A stretch of DNA of 64,000 bases from Aestuariibaculum sp. M13 (GTDB lineage: Bacteria; Bacteroidota; Bacteroidia; Flavobacteriales; Flavobacteriaceae). Every line of letters begins with the position of its first letter. Position 1 is the stretch's first letter. The notes under the pieces were generated by a model that saw nothing but the letters and a program-made list of their open reading frames with translations, was not told the origin of the DNA and did no database searches. Of this stretch, positions 42,499-51,820 are shown piece by piece. The stretch covers positions 124,001-188,000 of the forward strand of contig NZ_JANIAC010000002.1 of NCBI RefSeq assembly GCF_024723255.1, in the 5' to 3' direction. A program made the position numbers and the translations under genes.

Positions 42499-44739
42499 AT
42501 GAAGTTTGGAGTTTACATAGTTTCAGTTTGTGCAATGCTTTTTGTGGGTTGCAAACAAACCGATGATATTATTCAAACAAACTTTACACAATATGTTAAT
42601 CCATTTATAGGAACCGATGGGTCGGGAAATACGTATCCGGGGGCCACAGTCCCTTTCGGCATGGTGCAACTCAGTCCCGATATAGGTATTCCGGGATGGG
42701 ATAGAATTGCGGGGTATTTCTATCAGGATTCTATAATTTCCGGTTTTTCACATACGCACCTATCTGGAACTGGAGCGGGCGATTTATATGATATTTTAGT
42801 CATGCCTACCAATAGCCATTTTAATGAACGAATGGAGGCTAATAATTTTAAACCTTTTTCAAGATATAATCATGAGCAGGAATCGGCTGAACCAGGGTAT
42901 TATCAAGTTGATTTAATAGATTATGGCATCAAGGCAGAGTTAACAGCTACTCAAAGAACAGGTATTCATAAATATACCTTTCCAAAAGATACATTGTCGC
43001 AAATTCATATCGATTTAGGCTATGCGCTTAATTGGGATGCACCTACAGATACATATATAAAAGTGTTGAACGACAGCACACTTCAAGGTTATCGAAAATC
43101 TACAGGATGGGCTAAAGATCAGCGTGTGTATTTTGAAATTCAGGCGTCTAAACCATTTCAGTCCTATCAGTTGTTTTCAAATGATTCAATAGTAGAAGGT
43201 GAAGCCTCAGGAAAAAACACCAAAATCATTTTAAATTATAAAACTGAAGATATTGATGTCATCATTTTAAAAACAGGGTTATCGACAGCAAGTCTGGATG
43301 GTGCCCATAAATCTTTGGAGAACGAAGCGCCTCATTTCAATTTTAAGGAATATAAAGAGCAAGCGAACCAGGTTTGGGAACATCAACTTGAAAAAATTGA
43401 AGTATTCACTACTGATGAAACAAAGAAGCATATTTTTTACACGATGCTGTATCAATCCATGTTAGCGCCAACTTTATTGAGTGATTACAATAACGAATAC
43501 AAAGGTGCTAATGATAGTGTTATGACAACTTCTGGTTTTAAACGTTACGATACCTTTTCGTTATGGGATACGTATCGTGCAGCACATCCTTTATACACCA
43601 TAATACATCCTAATAGGGTTTCGGATATGATTAATTCATTGCTGGCGCATTATAAGGAAACTGGATTGTTACCGGTTTGGTCGATGCAAGGGAATGAAAC
43701 AAATATGATGATTGGTAATCATGCGATTCCTGTTATTGTTGATGCTTATTTTAAAGGAGTTAACGGGTTTAATGAAAATTTAGTCTATGAAGCCTGTAAA
43801 GTTAGTTCTATGGTGGATGCTCGTCAGTTGGATGAATATAAGACATTAGGCTTTATTCCAGTTGATGAGCATCACGAAAATTGGTCGGTTTCAAAAACTT
43901 TGGAATATGCATACAACGATTGGTGTGTCGCTCAATTTGCCAAAGCTTTAAATAAAACAGAAGATTACGAGTATTTCCTAAATCGTTCTGAAAACTGGAG
44001 GAATTTATACGATTCAAAGAGTACTTTTTTACGTCCAAAAAAGGAAGAAGGAAGCTTTATAGAAAACTTCATTCCTAAAGAATATACACCCTATTATTGC
44101 GAGAGTAATGCCTGGCAATATATGTGGTCAGTACCCCAAAACATTGAAGGTTTGATAAAAGAAGTTGGTACTGAGCAATTTGAAAAAAAACTGGATTCTA
44201 TGTTTAGTTTTTACCCTTTAGCTACCGACAAATTACCTATTTTTAGCACGGGTATGATAGGTCAATATGCCCACGGTAATGAGCCAAGTCATCATGTGGG
44301 CTACTTGTATAATTACATAGGGAAGCCTGAAAAAACTCAGGAAATTATCAGAAGAATTTTAGAAACACAATATAACAATACACCAGATGGCCATTGCGGA
44401 AATGAAGACTGCGGACAAATGTCGTCTTGGTATGTATTTAGTGCTTTAGGGTTTTATCCGGTAAATCCTGCCCAGGGTGTTTACGCTTTTGGTTCGCCTA
44501 TTTTCGATAAGGCCATTATTCACTTAGAATCGGGAAAAGATTTTACAATTGAAGCTGAAAATAACACCTCGAAAAACAAATACATTCAATCTATAACTTT
44601 AAACGGAAAAGAAATTTCAAAAAGTTATATAGAACACAAAGACATTATTAACGGTGGCTCATTACGATTTGTTATGGGGCCTCAACCAAATAAAAACCAA
44701 ACGTACACAATGGCAATATCGTCACAGGTATATAAATAA
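42499..44739 (+). CDS. GH92 alpha-mannosidase (second copy)
   Basis: The protein has 746 residues and a lipoprotein signal (CAMLFVGCKQT). Landmarks: NPFIGTDGSGNTYPGATVPF at the start of the mature protein, E595 in YAHGNEPSHHVGYLYNYIG and GNEDCGQMSSWYVFSALGFY. It is the closest relative of the first GH92 in this operon, with a similar N-terminal half, so both probably act on related alpha-mannosyl linkages. It is exported to the periplasm or outer membrane. It lies 10 nt behind the GH10-like gene and 10 nt before the glycosylasparaginase gene. Confidence 0.93.
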   Translation: MKFGVYIVSVCAMLFVGCKQTDDIIQTNFTQYVNPFIGTDGSGNTYPGATVPFGMVQLSPDIGIPGWDRIAGYFYQDSIISGFSHTHLSGTGAGDLYDILVMPTNSHFNERMEANNFKPFSRYNHEQESAEPGYYQVDLIDYGIKAELTATQRTGIHKYTFPKDTLSQIHIDLGYALNWDAPTDTYIKVLNDSTLQGYRKSTGWAKDQRVYFEIQASKPFQSYQLFSNDSIVEGEASGKNTKIILNYKTEDIDVIILKTGLSTASLDGAHKSLENEAPHFNFKEYKEQANQVWEHQLEKIEVFTTDETKKHIFYTMLYQSMLAPTLLSDYNNEYKGANDSVMTTSGFKRYDTFSLWDTYRAAHPLYTIIHPNRVSDMINSLLAHYKETGLLPVWSMQGNETNMMIGNHAIPVIVDAYFKGVNGFNENLVYEACKVSSMVDARQLDEYKTLGFIPVDEHHENWSVSKTLEYAYNDWCVAQFAKALNKTEDYEYFLNRSENWRNLYDSKSTFLRPKKEEGSFIENFIPKEYTPYYCESNAWQYMWSVPQNIEGLIKEVGTEQFEKKLDSMFSFYPLATDKLPIFSTGMIGQYAHGNEPSHHVGYLYNYIGKPEKTQEIIRRILETQYNNTPDGHCGNEDCGQMSSWYVFSALGFYPVNPAQGVYAFGSPIFDKAIIHLESGKDFTIEAENNTSKNKYIQSITLNGKEISKSYIEHKDIINGGSLRFVMGPQPNKNQTYTMAISSQVYK

Positions 44740-44749
44740 TATTGAGAAC

Positions 44750-45766
44750 ATGGGAGACAGAAGACATTTTATTAAAAACGCAGCGTTAGGAACTTTAGGT
44801 GTTAGCACGCTTTTAAGTTGTAAAGAGGAAGCTAAATCAGCAGTTTCAGCTGTTGCAACCGAAGAAAAAACAGGAAAAAAACCTTTAATTATATCCACTT
44901 GGAATCATGGCTTACCAGCTAACGAAGAAGCATGGAAATTACTAAAATCTGGTAAATCTGGACTGGATGCTATTGTTGCGGGAGTTGGAATTCCGGAAGG
45001 GGATCCGAAAGTGAGAAGTGTTGGTTACGGTGGTTACCCAGATCGAGAAGGTAAAGTGACTTTAGATGCTTGTATAATGGATTCTAATAGCGATTGTGGT
45101 TCGGTATCTTTTCTTCAAAATATAAAACACCCTATTGCAGTTGCACAAAAAGTATTAGAAAATACGCCTCATGTTATGTTAACTGGCGCTGGCGCCTTAC
45201 AGTTTGCTAAAGAGCAAGGTTTTAAAGAAGAAAATTTGTTAACAGAAGCCTCTGAAAAAGACTGGAAAAACTGGTTAGAAAAATCGAAATATCAACCAGT
45301 CATTAATATTGAAAATCACGATACTATAAGCATGTTGGTGATTGATGAAAATGGCGACATTACGGGGGGGTGTACAACCAGTGGTGCGGCTTGGAAAATG
45401 CACGGACGCGTAGGAGATTCTCCTATAATTGGTGCAGGATTATTTTTAGATAATGAAGTTGGAGCTGCCGCTGCTACAGGACTTGGTGAAGCAGTTATAA
45501 GAACGGCAGGAAGTGCTATGGTTGTTGAGTTAATGCGTCAGGGGAAATCTCCGGACGAAGCTTGTAAAGAAATTGTAGAACGTATTTATGATAAACACAA
45601 AAACCATAAAGATATGGAATATTTGCAGGTAGGATTTATAGCCGTAAATAAGGCCGGTGAATATGGTGGTTATAGTTTAAGATCTGGGTTTAATTATGCA
45701 GTTTACGATGAAGCTCATGGTAACAGAATGGAAGATTCTAAATTTAAAATGACCTGGGATAAATAA
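44750..45766 (+). CDS. N4-(beta-N-acetylglucosaminyl)-L-asparaginase (glycosylasparaginase), exported
   Basis: The protein has 338 residues, an Ntn hydrolase. It hydrolyses the amide bond between GlcNAc and asparagine, the last step in N-glycan breakdown. Autocleavage is expected before T192 (NHDTISMLVIDENG), which becomes the N-terminal nucleophile; other family motifs are GCTTSGAAWKMHGRVGDSPI and GAGLFLDNEVGAAAATGLGE. The N terminus RRHFIKNAALGTLGVSTLLS has a twin-arginine motif and ends at a lipobox Cys, so the enzyme is exported, probably folded. I start it at 44750; the frame is open further upstream inside the GH92 gene. It directly proves that the locus handles asparagine-linked sugar. 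Confidence 0.92.
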   Translation: MGDRRHFIKNAALGTLGVSTLLSCKEEAKSAVSAVATEEKTGKKPLIISTWNHGLPANEEAWKLLKSGKSGLDAIVAGVGIPEGDPKVRSVGYGGYPDREGKVTLDACIMDSNSDCGSVSFLQNIKHPIAVAQKVLENTPHVMLTGAGALQFAKEQGFKEENLLTEASEKDWKNWLEKSKYQPVINIENHDTISMLVIDENGDITGGCTTSGAAWKMHGRVGDSPIIGAGLFLDNEVGAAAATGLGEAVIRTAGSAMVVELMRQGKSPDEACKEIVERIYDKHKNHKDMEYLQVGFIAVNKAGEYGGYSLRSGFNYAVYDEAHGNRMEDSKFKMTWDK

Positions 45767-45789
45767 AACAAGACACAAACTAACTTAAA

Positions 45790-48117
45790 ATGATAAAATT
45801 TAGTCACTCAAAAATATTGCTTTTAGGACTTGGATTGATGTTGGCATTGTGCCAGTCGAAACAGGTAAATTTCACAGAAGCCGATATTCAAATCATTCCA
45901 AAACCTGTTGAATTAACCTTGAATCAAGGTGGATTTGAGATAAACGAGAACACGCAATTTGTTATTGAAGATGAAAGTCAGAAAGCTGCTTTAGAGGTTT
46001 TAATTAATAAATTAAAAACGGCTGCAGGATTTACTCCTGAAATTGTTAATGAAGCGCCTTCAGAAAATTATGTTCAATTTGTAACAGATGCTAATCTCAA
46101 ACCCGAAGCTTATGAGTTAGATTCAGATTCAAAGGGTGTAATCATAAAATCCAACGGGGCTGCTGGTTTTGTGTATGGTATTGAAACGCTTAGACAATTA
46201 CTGCCAACAACAATCGAGAATACTTCTTTAGTAGCAAATCAAGATTGGATTGTTCCTAATGTTTCGATTAAAGATGAACCGCGTTTTCAATATCGAGGTT
46301 TAATGTTAGATTTATCGCGCCATTTTTTCGACAGTGATTATATTAAGCAAACTATCGATCGTTTAGCGATGCATAAAATGAATGTGTTGCATTTGCATTT
46401 GGTTGATGATCAAGGGTGGCGAATAGAAATTAAAAAATATCCAAAATTAACCGAAGTTGGTGCATGGCGCGTCGATCAGGAAGATAAATTCTGGCACAAC
46501 CGCGATAAAAATCCACATGGTGTTAAAGGAACTTACGGCGGTTTTTTAACCCAGGAAGAATTAAAAGATATCGTTGCTTACGCAGCGTCTAAAAACATAG
46601 AGGTGATTCCTGAAATTGAAATGCCAGCTCACGTGTCGAGTGCAATAGCGTCCTACCCGGAACTGGCCTGTTTTAATCAAGAGATTGGAGTACCTTCTGG
46701 TGGACTTTGGCCAATCACAGATATTTATTGTGCAGGAAAGGACAGTACGTTCAAGTTTTTAGAGAATGTATTGGATGAAGTCATGACCATTTTTCCATCA
46801 AAATATATTCATATTGGAGGCGACGAAGCCACTAAAACCAATTGGAAAATCTGTCCGCATTGTCAAAAACGTGTTAAAGAGGAAGGTTTAAAAGATGTTG
46901 ATGAATTACAAAGTTATTTTGTAAAACGTATGGAAAAATACATCAACTCGAAAGGCAAACAACTAATAGGTTGGGATGAAATTATTGAAGGTGGTCTTGC
47001 TCCTGAAGCTACGGTGATGAGCTGGAGAGGTAACAAACCAGGTATCGAAGCAGCAAAGCAAGGACATGACGTGATTATGACACCAACATCTCATTGTTAT
47101 TTTGATTATTATCAAGGACCTCAGGAATACGAACCAACAGCATTTACGGCTTATACACCTTTAAGTAAGGTATACGAATTCGATCCGGTTGCAGATGAAA
47201 TGACTTCCGAAGAAGCGAAGCATGTTTTAGGTGGTCAGGCGAATTTATGGGCGGAATATTTACCAACTACAGATCAGTCTGAATATATGATCTTCCCAAG
47301 ATTGGCAGCCATGTCTGAAGCTTTATGGAGTACTAAGGAATCTCGTAATTTTGAAGATTTTTCACGCCGAATGGAAATGATGTTTGAGCGTTATAAGGAT
47401 TTAGATATCAATTATGCGAAAAGTGCCTATATTTTAAGGCCTGCATATTCTTTCGATTCAATTAATCAAGCAGTCAATTTATCCCTTAAAAATGAATTTC
47501 CAAATCCAGATATTCGTTATGTGTTAGGAGCTGCGGACTTAAATGAAAATGCACAGAAGTACGCTGATACGTTTCAGATTAAAGAAACTACAATTTTAAA
47601 GGCGTCTTTATTCAAAGATGAAAAACCTGTTGGAATCACTTATGTAGATACGATTAAATTTCATAAAGCCATAGGAAAAAAAGTTTCCTACAATACGCAG
47701 TATAGCAATGCTTATAAAGGAACTGGAGCAACCACTCTGGATAATGCATTAAGAGGTTCTCAAAATTTTCACGACGGACAATGGCAAGGCTGGTTAACCG
47801 ATATGGAAGTGGTAATCGATTTAGAAAATGAAACCGAAATTAGTAATGTAGCTGTTGGAACTTTAGAAAGTCAGAAGGCAGGTATTTATTTTCCTGTTGC
47901 TGTTGAAGTATCGATATCTAATGATGGTAAAGTTTTCGAAAAAATAGGAGAAACAACAAGACCATATGCGCAAGCTTCAAAAGTCTCTAAAAAAGATTTT
48001 GCGGTGAATTTCCCTGAACAATCTGCAAGATTTGTAAAAGTGAAAGCAAAAGCTTTAGAAAATAATCCAAGAGGTGGCGGGGTTTGGCTATTTGTTGATG
48101 AAATATTGGTAAACTAA
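45790..48117 (+). CDS. GH20 beta-N-acetylhexosaminidase
   Basis: The protein has 775 residues with a lipoprotein-like start (LGLMLALCQSK). A GH20b domain (about 30-150, IQIIPKPVELTLNQGGFEI) leads to the catalytic barrel (about 155-500) with RGLMLDLSRHFF, LHLHLVDDQGWRIEIKKYP and the catalytic pair D345-E346 in HIGGDEATK. After the barrel, about 500-620 is unassigned, and the C terminus (about 640-775, GSQNFHDGQWQGWLTDMEVV) is an F5/8 C-like binding domain. It removes terminal beta-GlcNAc or GalNAc from N-glycan antennae or chitobiose. In the operon with 23- and 26-nt gaps. Confidence 0.92.
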   Translation: MIKFSHSKILLLGLGLMLALCQSKQVNFTEADIQIIPKPVELTLNQGGFEINENTQFVIEDESQKAALEVLINKLKTAAGFTPEIVNEAPSENYVQFVTDANLKPEAYELDSDSKGVIIKSNGAAGFVYGIETLRQLLPTTIENTSLVANQDWIVPNVSIKDEPRFQYRGLMLDLSRHFFDSDYIKQTIDRLAMHKMNVLHLHLVDDQGWRIEIKKYPKLTEVGAWRVDQEDKFWHNRDKNPHGVKGTYGGFLTQEELKDIVAYAASKNIEVIPEIEMPAHVSSAIASYPELACFNQEIGVPSGGLWPITDIYCAGKDSTFKFLENVLDEVMTIFPSKYIHIGGDEATKTNWKICPHCQKRVKEEGLKDVDELQSYFVKRMEKYINSKGKQLIGWDEIIEGGLAPEATVMSWRGNKPGIEAAKQGHDVIMTPTSHCYFDYYQGPQEYEPTAFTAYTPLSKVYEFDPVADEMTSEEAKHVLGGQANLWAEYLPTTDQSEYMIFPRLAAMSEALWSTKESRNFEDFSRRMEMMFERYKDLDINYAKSAYILRPAYSFDSINQAVNLSLKNEFPNPDIRYVLGAADLNENAQKYADTFQIKETTILKASLFKDEKPVGITYVDTIKFHKAIGKKVSYNTQYSNAYKGTGATTLDNALRGSQNFHDGQWQGWLTDMEVVIDLENETEISNVAVGTLESQKAGIYFPVAVEVSISNDGKVFEKIGETTRPYAQASKVSKKDFAVNFPEQSARFVKVKAKALENNPRGGGVWLFVDEILVN

Positions 48118-48143
48118 TTAGACTCTAATAGATAAACTTAAAA

Positions 48144-49472
48144 ATGAAAAAACGTTATATAGCTGCAGCTTTACTGATGACATTATTCAGTTTTCAAACT
48201 AAAGCGCAGGAATCAGAGCAAAGTAAGGAAGAGCGCATGGCGTGGTTTAAAGATGCCAAGCTTGGTATTTTTATCCACTGGGGTATCTATGCCGTAAACG
48301 GAATCGACGAATCCTGGTCGTTTCACAACGGATACATCACTTATGATGATTATATGAAGCAATTAAATGGCTTTACAGCTAAGAACTATGATCCTGAATA
48401 CTGGGCAAAACTAATTAAAGAAAGCGGCGCAAAATATACAGTTATTACTACAAAACATCATGATGGTGTAGCTTTATGGAATACCAAACAGGGCGATTTA
48501 AATGTTATTGATAAAACCCCGGCGAAAAAAGATTTAATCACGCCTTTTGCAAAAGCGGTTCGTAAAGAAGGCTTAAAATTAGGGTTGTATTATTCATTGT
48601 TAGACTGGTCTTATCCTGATTATCCAAACTTTTTAAGAAATGAAAAACGTTATAAAGAAGATGATAAACGTTGGGATAAATTCACCAAATTTAATTTCGG
48701 TCAATTAAAAGAATTAGCTGCTTACAATCCGGATTTATACTGGTTTGATGGCGATTGGGAACAGAAAGCAGAAAAGTGGAAAGCTAAAGAAATTCGTGAG
48801 CTTTTATTCAAAGAAACCCCTTCAACCATCATCAATTCAAGACTACAAGGTTACGGAGATTACGCGACGCCAGAGCAAGGGGTTCCTGTAAACAAACCAA
48901 AAGATAAGTACTGGGAATTATGCATGACCATGAACAACTCTTGGGGCTATCAACCAAACGACACCAAATACAAGAGCTTGAATCAAATCATTCGCATTTT
49001 TGTGGACTGTATTAATATGGGAGGTAATCTACTTTTAGATATCGGACCTAAAGCGGATGGAACTATTCCAGAGGAGCAAGTTGAAATCTTAAAAGGATTA
49101 GGAAAATGGACGAACAAGCATGCTGCAGCCATTTATGGAACACGTGCAGGAATTCCATTCGGTCATTTTAATGGTTATACGGCATTATCGAAAGATAAAA
49201 CCATTTTGTATCTGTACGTAGACAACAAACCAAACGGGCCGTTATTAATTAAAGGACTTAAAAATAAAGTAAACCGTGCTTGGGTAGTTGGTAATGGCAC
49301 CAAATTAAAAACCGATGTGGTTGGGAAATTATACTGGAGCAAAGTTCCTGGTTTATTATATATCGATTTGCCAGAACACGTACAGGATGAAAACGTTACA
49401 GTAATCGCTCTTCAGTTAGATGGCGAGGTTGATTTATATGGAGACGCTGGTCAGGTAATAGAAAGTAATTAG
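48144..49472 (+). CDS. GH29 alpha-L-fucosidase (second copy, short form)
   Basis: The protein has 442 residues with a signal peptide (AALLMTLFSFQTKAQ). The GH29 barrel has FIHWGIYAVNGIDESW, VITTKHHDGVALWN, LKLGLYYSLLDWSYPDYPN, and nucleophile D202 in YWFDGDWEQ; the tail (about 345-442) is the usual beta-sandwich. There are no extra binding domains, unlike the 701-residue copy. The WFDGDWE type resembles subfamily A-like, broad-specificity fucosidases that can cleave alpha-1,2 or core alpha-1,6 fucose; this remains inference. It is 8 nt before the third GH92 gene. Confidence 0.9.
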   Translation: MKKRYIAAALLMTLFSFQTKAQESEQSKEERMAWFKDAKLGIFIHWGIYAVNGIDESWSFHNGYITYDDYMKQLNGFTAKNYDPEYWAKLIKESGAKYTVITTKHHDGVALWNTKQGDLNVIDKTPAKKDLITPFAKAVRKEGLKLGLYYSLLDWSYPDYPNFLRNEKRYKEDDKRWDKFTKFNFGQLKELAAYNPDLYWFDGDWEQKAEKWKAKEIRELLFKETPSTIINSRLQGYGDYATPEQGVPVNKPKDKYWELCMTMNNSWGYQPNDTKYKSLNQIIRIFVDCINMGGNLLLDIGPKADGTIPEEQVEILKGLGKWTNKHAAAIYGTRAGIPFGHFNGYTALSKDKTILYLYVDNKPNGPLLIKGLKNKVNRAWVVGNGTKLKTDVVGKLYWSKVPGLLYIDLPEHVQDENVTVIALQLDGEVDLYGDAGQVIESN

Positions 49473-49479
49473 AAGAATT

Positions 49480-51813
49480 ATGGATATGAGTCGGTTAACA
49501 ATATTTTTTGGGGTATTACTATTAAGCTTTGTTTCTTGCAATAAGGCGACCAAACAATCTGAAAATACCAAAGCGGTTAAAAATGATAATTTAGTCGACT
49601 TGGTAAACCCGTTAATGGGAACCGACTCCGATTACAGTTTATCTAACGGAAATACCTATCCAGCTATAGCCACACCATGGGCGATGAACTTCTGGACTCC
49701 CCAAACGGCAAAAATGGGAGATGGCTGGACCTATGCTTATGATGCCAAGAAAATAAGAGGGATCAAGCAAACACATCAACCAAGTCCGTGGATTAATGAT
49801 TATGCCGCCTTTTCTTTAATGGCAGTTACTGGCGATTTAAAATTTCAGGAGGATGAACGTGCCTCATGGTTCTCGCATAAAGCGGAAACTGTAAAACCGT
49901 ATCATTATTCGGTGTATTTAGCTGATTACGATGTGAAAGCAGAAGTTGCTCCAACCGAAAGAGCAGCACATTTTAAATTTACGTTTCCTGAAGCCGAACA
50001 GTCGTATATTTTATTAGATGCCTTTTTTAAAGGATCCATGGTGAAAATCATTCCTGAAGAACGAAAAATCATTGGCTATTGCAGAAATAACAGTGGCGGC
50101 GTTCCAGAGAATTTTCATAACTATTTTGTTGCGGAATTCGATTGTGATTTTGAAATAATAAACACCTGGCATGACGATTGGAAATTACAGGAAAACGTTA
50201 AAAACAGTGAAGGAAATCATGTTGGTGCGATCATTGGATTTAAAACCAAACGAGGCGATGTGGTGCATGTAAAAGTAGCGTCGTCTTTTATAAGTCCAGA
50301 ACAAGCGCAGTTAAATCTTGATAGAGAAATTGGAGGAGATTCTTTTGAAGACACTAAAGACAAAGCAAAGCAGGCATGGAATAAAGAGTTAAACAGAATT
50401 GAAATAGAAGATGATAATATCGATCATATTCGAACTTTTTATTCGTGTTTATATCGTGTTTTACTGTTTCCGAGAAAGTTTTATGAATTTGATGCAAATA
50501 ACAACATCGTTCATTACAGTCCGTACAACGGAAAAGTATTATCAGGTTATATGTTCACTGATAACGGGTTTTGGGATACATTTAGAGCTGTTTTTCCATT
50601 TTTTAATATGATGTATCCAGAATTGAATAGTCACATCATGGAGGGGCTTGCAAATACATATAAAGAATCAGGATGGTTGCCGGAATGGGCAAGTCCCGGG
50701 CATCGCGATTGTATGATTGGTTCTAATTCAGCGCCAATAATTGTTGATGCATTTCTTAAAGGAAATGTAAAAGAGAAAGATGTTGATGTCCTTTTTGAAG
50801 CGATTCTAAAAAATGCTACCGTTGAAGACGGTCGCCCAGTAAATTCTGTTGGTCGTGCAGGGTTAGACTATTATAATACCTTAGGATACGTGCCTTATAA
50901 TGTAGATATAAAAGAAAATGCAGCTAGAACTTTAGAATATGCGTATGCAGATTTTACAATTTCTGAAATGGCTAAAAAACTCGGTAAACAAGAATTAGTA
51001 GAAAAGTTCGAAAAGCAGTCGTTGAATTATAATCACTTGTTCGATCCTTCATCGGGGTTAATGCGTGGAAAAAATGAAGACGGTTCGTTTCAATATCCAT
51101 TTAACCCGTTAAAATGGGGTGATGCATTTACCGAAGGCAATAGTTTACATTATACTTGGTCGGTATTTCATGATGTTCAGGGATTAATCAATCTCATGGG
51201 CGGAAATGAAGCGTTTGTTTCAAAATTAGATGGTGTTTTTATGATGCCTCCAAAATTTGACGATTCGTATTACGGACACACTATCCATGAAATTAGAGAA
51301 ATGCAGGTGGTAAATATGGGGAACTATGCGCATGGGAATCAACCTATTCAGCATATGATTTACCTGTACAATTTTGCAGGAGCACCTTACAAAACTCAGC
51401 AACACATAAGAGAAGTTTTAACTAAACTATATTCATCAGCCCCAGATGGCTATTGTGGTGATGAGGATAACGGCCAAACTTCGGCTTGGTATGTGTTCAG
51501 CTCTTTAGGATTTTATCCGGTAACCCCTGGAATAAATCAGTATGTCATCGGTAGTCCGCTATTCAAAAAGGCAACACTTCATTTAGAAAACGGGAATACT
51601 TTCGAAATACATTCAGAAAATAACTCAGAAGACAACTTTTATATTCAATCAGTAGATCTGAATGAAGCATTTTACAACAATACCTATTTGAATTATGAAA
51701 CCATCCAGAATGGAGGTGTTTTAAAATTCAATCTTACAAACACAGCAAACATAGAGTGGGGAAGCAAAGTGGAAAATGCTCCTTATTCACTTAATAACTC
51801 AATTAAAAAATAA
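49480..51813 (+). CDS. GH92 enzyme with Gln at the acid position (predicted mannose-phosphate type)
   Basis: The protein has 777 residues and a lipoprotein signal (GVLLLSFVSCNKA). GH92 landmarks are present (NPLMGTDSDYSLSNGNTYPA, GDEDNGQTSAWYVFSSLGFY), but where the other copies have HGNEP this one reads YAHGNQPIQHMIYLYNFAG with Q621. In Cellulosimicrobium CcGH92_5 (CcMan5) the same Glu-to-Gln change marks an enzyme that hydrolyses mannose-alpha-1-phospho-6-mannose, where the phosphate leaving group needs no acid. This protein is therefore predicted to uncap phosphomannosyl groups rather than cleave plain mannosides; a weak alpha-mannosidase is the alternative. Start could also be the ATG at 49486. 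Confidence 0.88.
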   Translation: MDMSRLTIFFGVLLLSFVSCNKATKQSENTKAVKNDNLVDLVNPLMGTDSDYSLSNGNTYPAIATPWAMNFWTPQTAKMGDGWTYAYDAKKIRGIKQTHQPSPWINDYAAFSLMAVTGDLKFQEDERASWFSHKAETVKPYHYSVYLADYDVKAEVAPTERAAHFKFTFPEAEQSYILLDAFFKGSMVKIIPEERKIIGYCRNNSGGVPENFHNYFVAEFDCDFEIINTWHDDWKLQENVKNSEGNHVGAIIGFKTKRGDVVHVKVASSFISPEQAQLNLDREIGGDSFEDTKDKAKQAWNKELNRIEIEDDNIDHIRTFYSCLYRVLLFPRKFYEFDANNNIVHYSPYNGKVLSGYMFTDNGFWDTFRAVFPFFNMMYPELNSHIMEGLANTYKESGWLPEWASPGHRDCMIGSNSAPIIVDAFLKGNVKEKDVDVLFEAILKNATVEDGRPVNSVGRAGLDYYNTLGYVPYNVDIKENAARTLEYAYADFTISEMAKKLGKQELVEKFEKQSLNYNHLFDPSSGLMRGKNEDGSFQYPFNPLKWGDAFTEGNSLHYTWSVFHDVQGLINLMGGNEAFVSKLDGVFMMPPKFDDSYYGHTIHEIREMQVVNMGNYAHGNQPIQHMIYLYNFAGAPYKTQQHIREVLTKLYSSAPDGYCGDEDNGQTSAWYVFSSLGFYPVTPGINQYVIGSPLFKKATLHLENGNTFEIHSENNSEDNFYIQSVDLNEAFYNNTYLNYETIQNGGVLKFNLTNTANIEWGSKVENAPYSLNNSIKK

Positions 51814-51820
51814 TTAAAGT

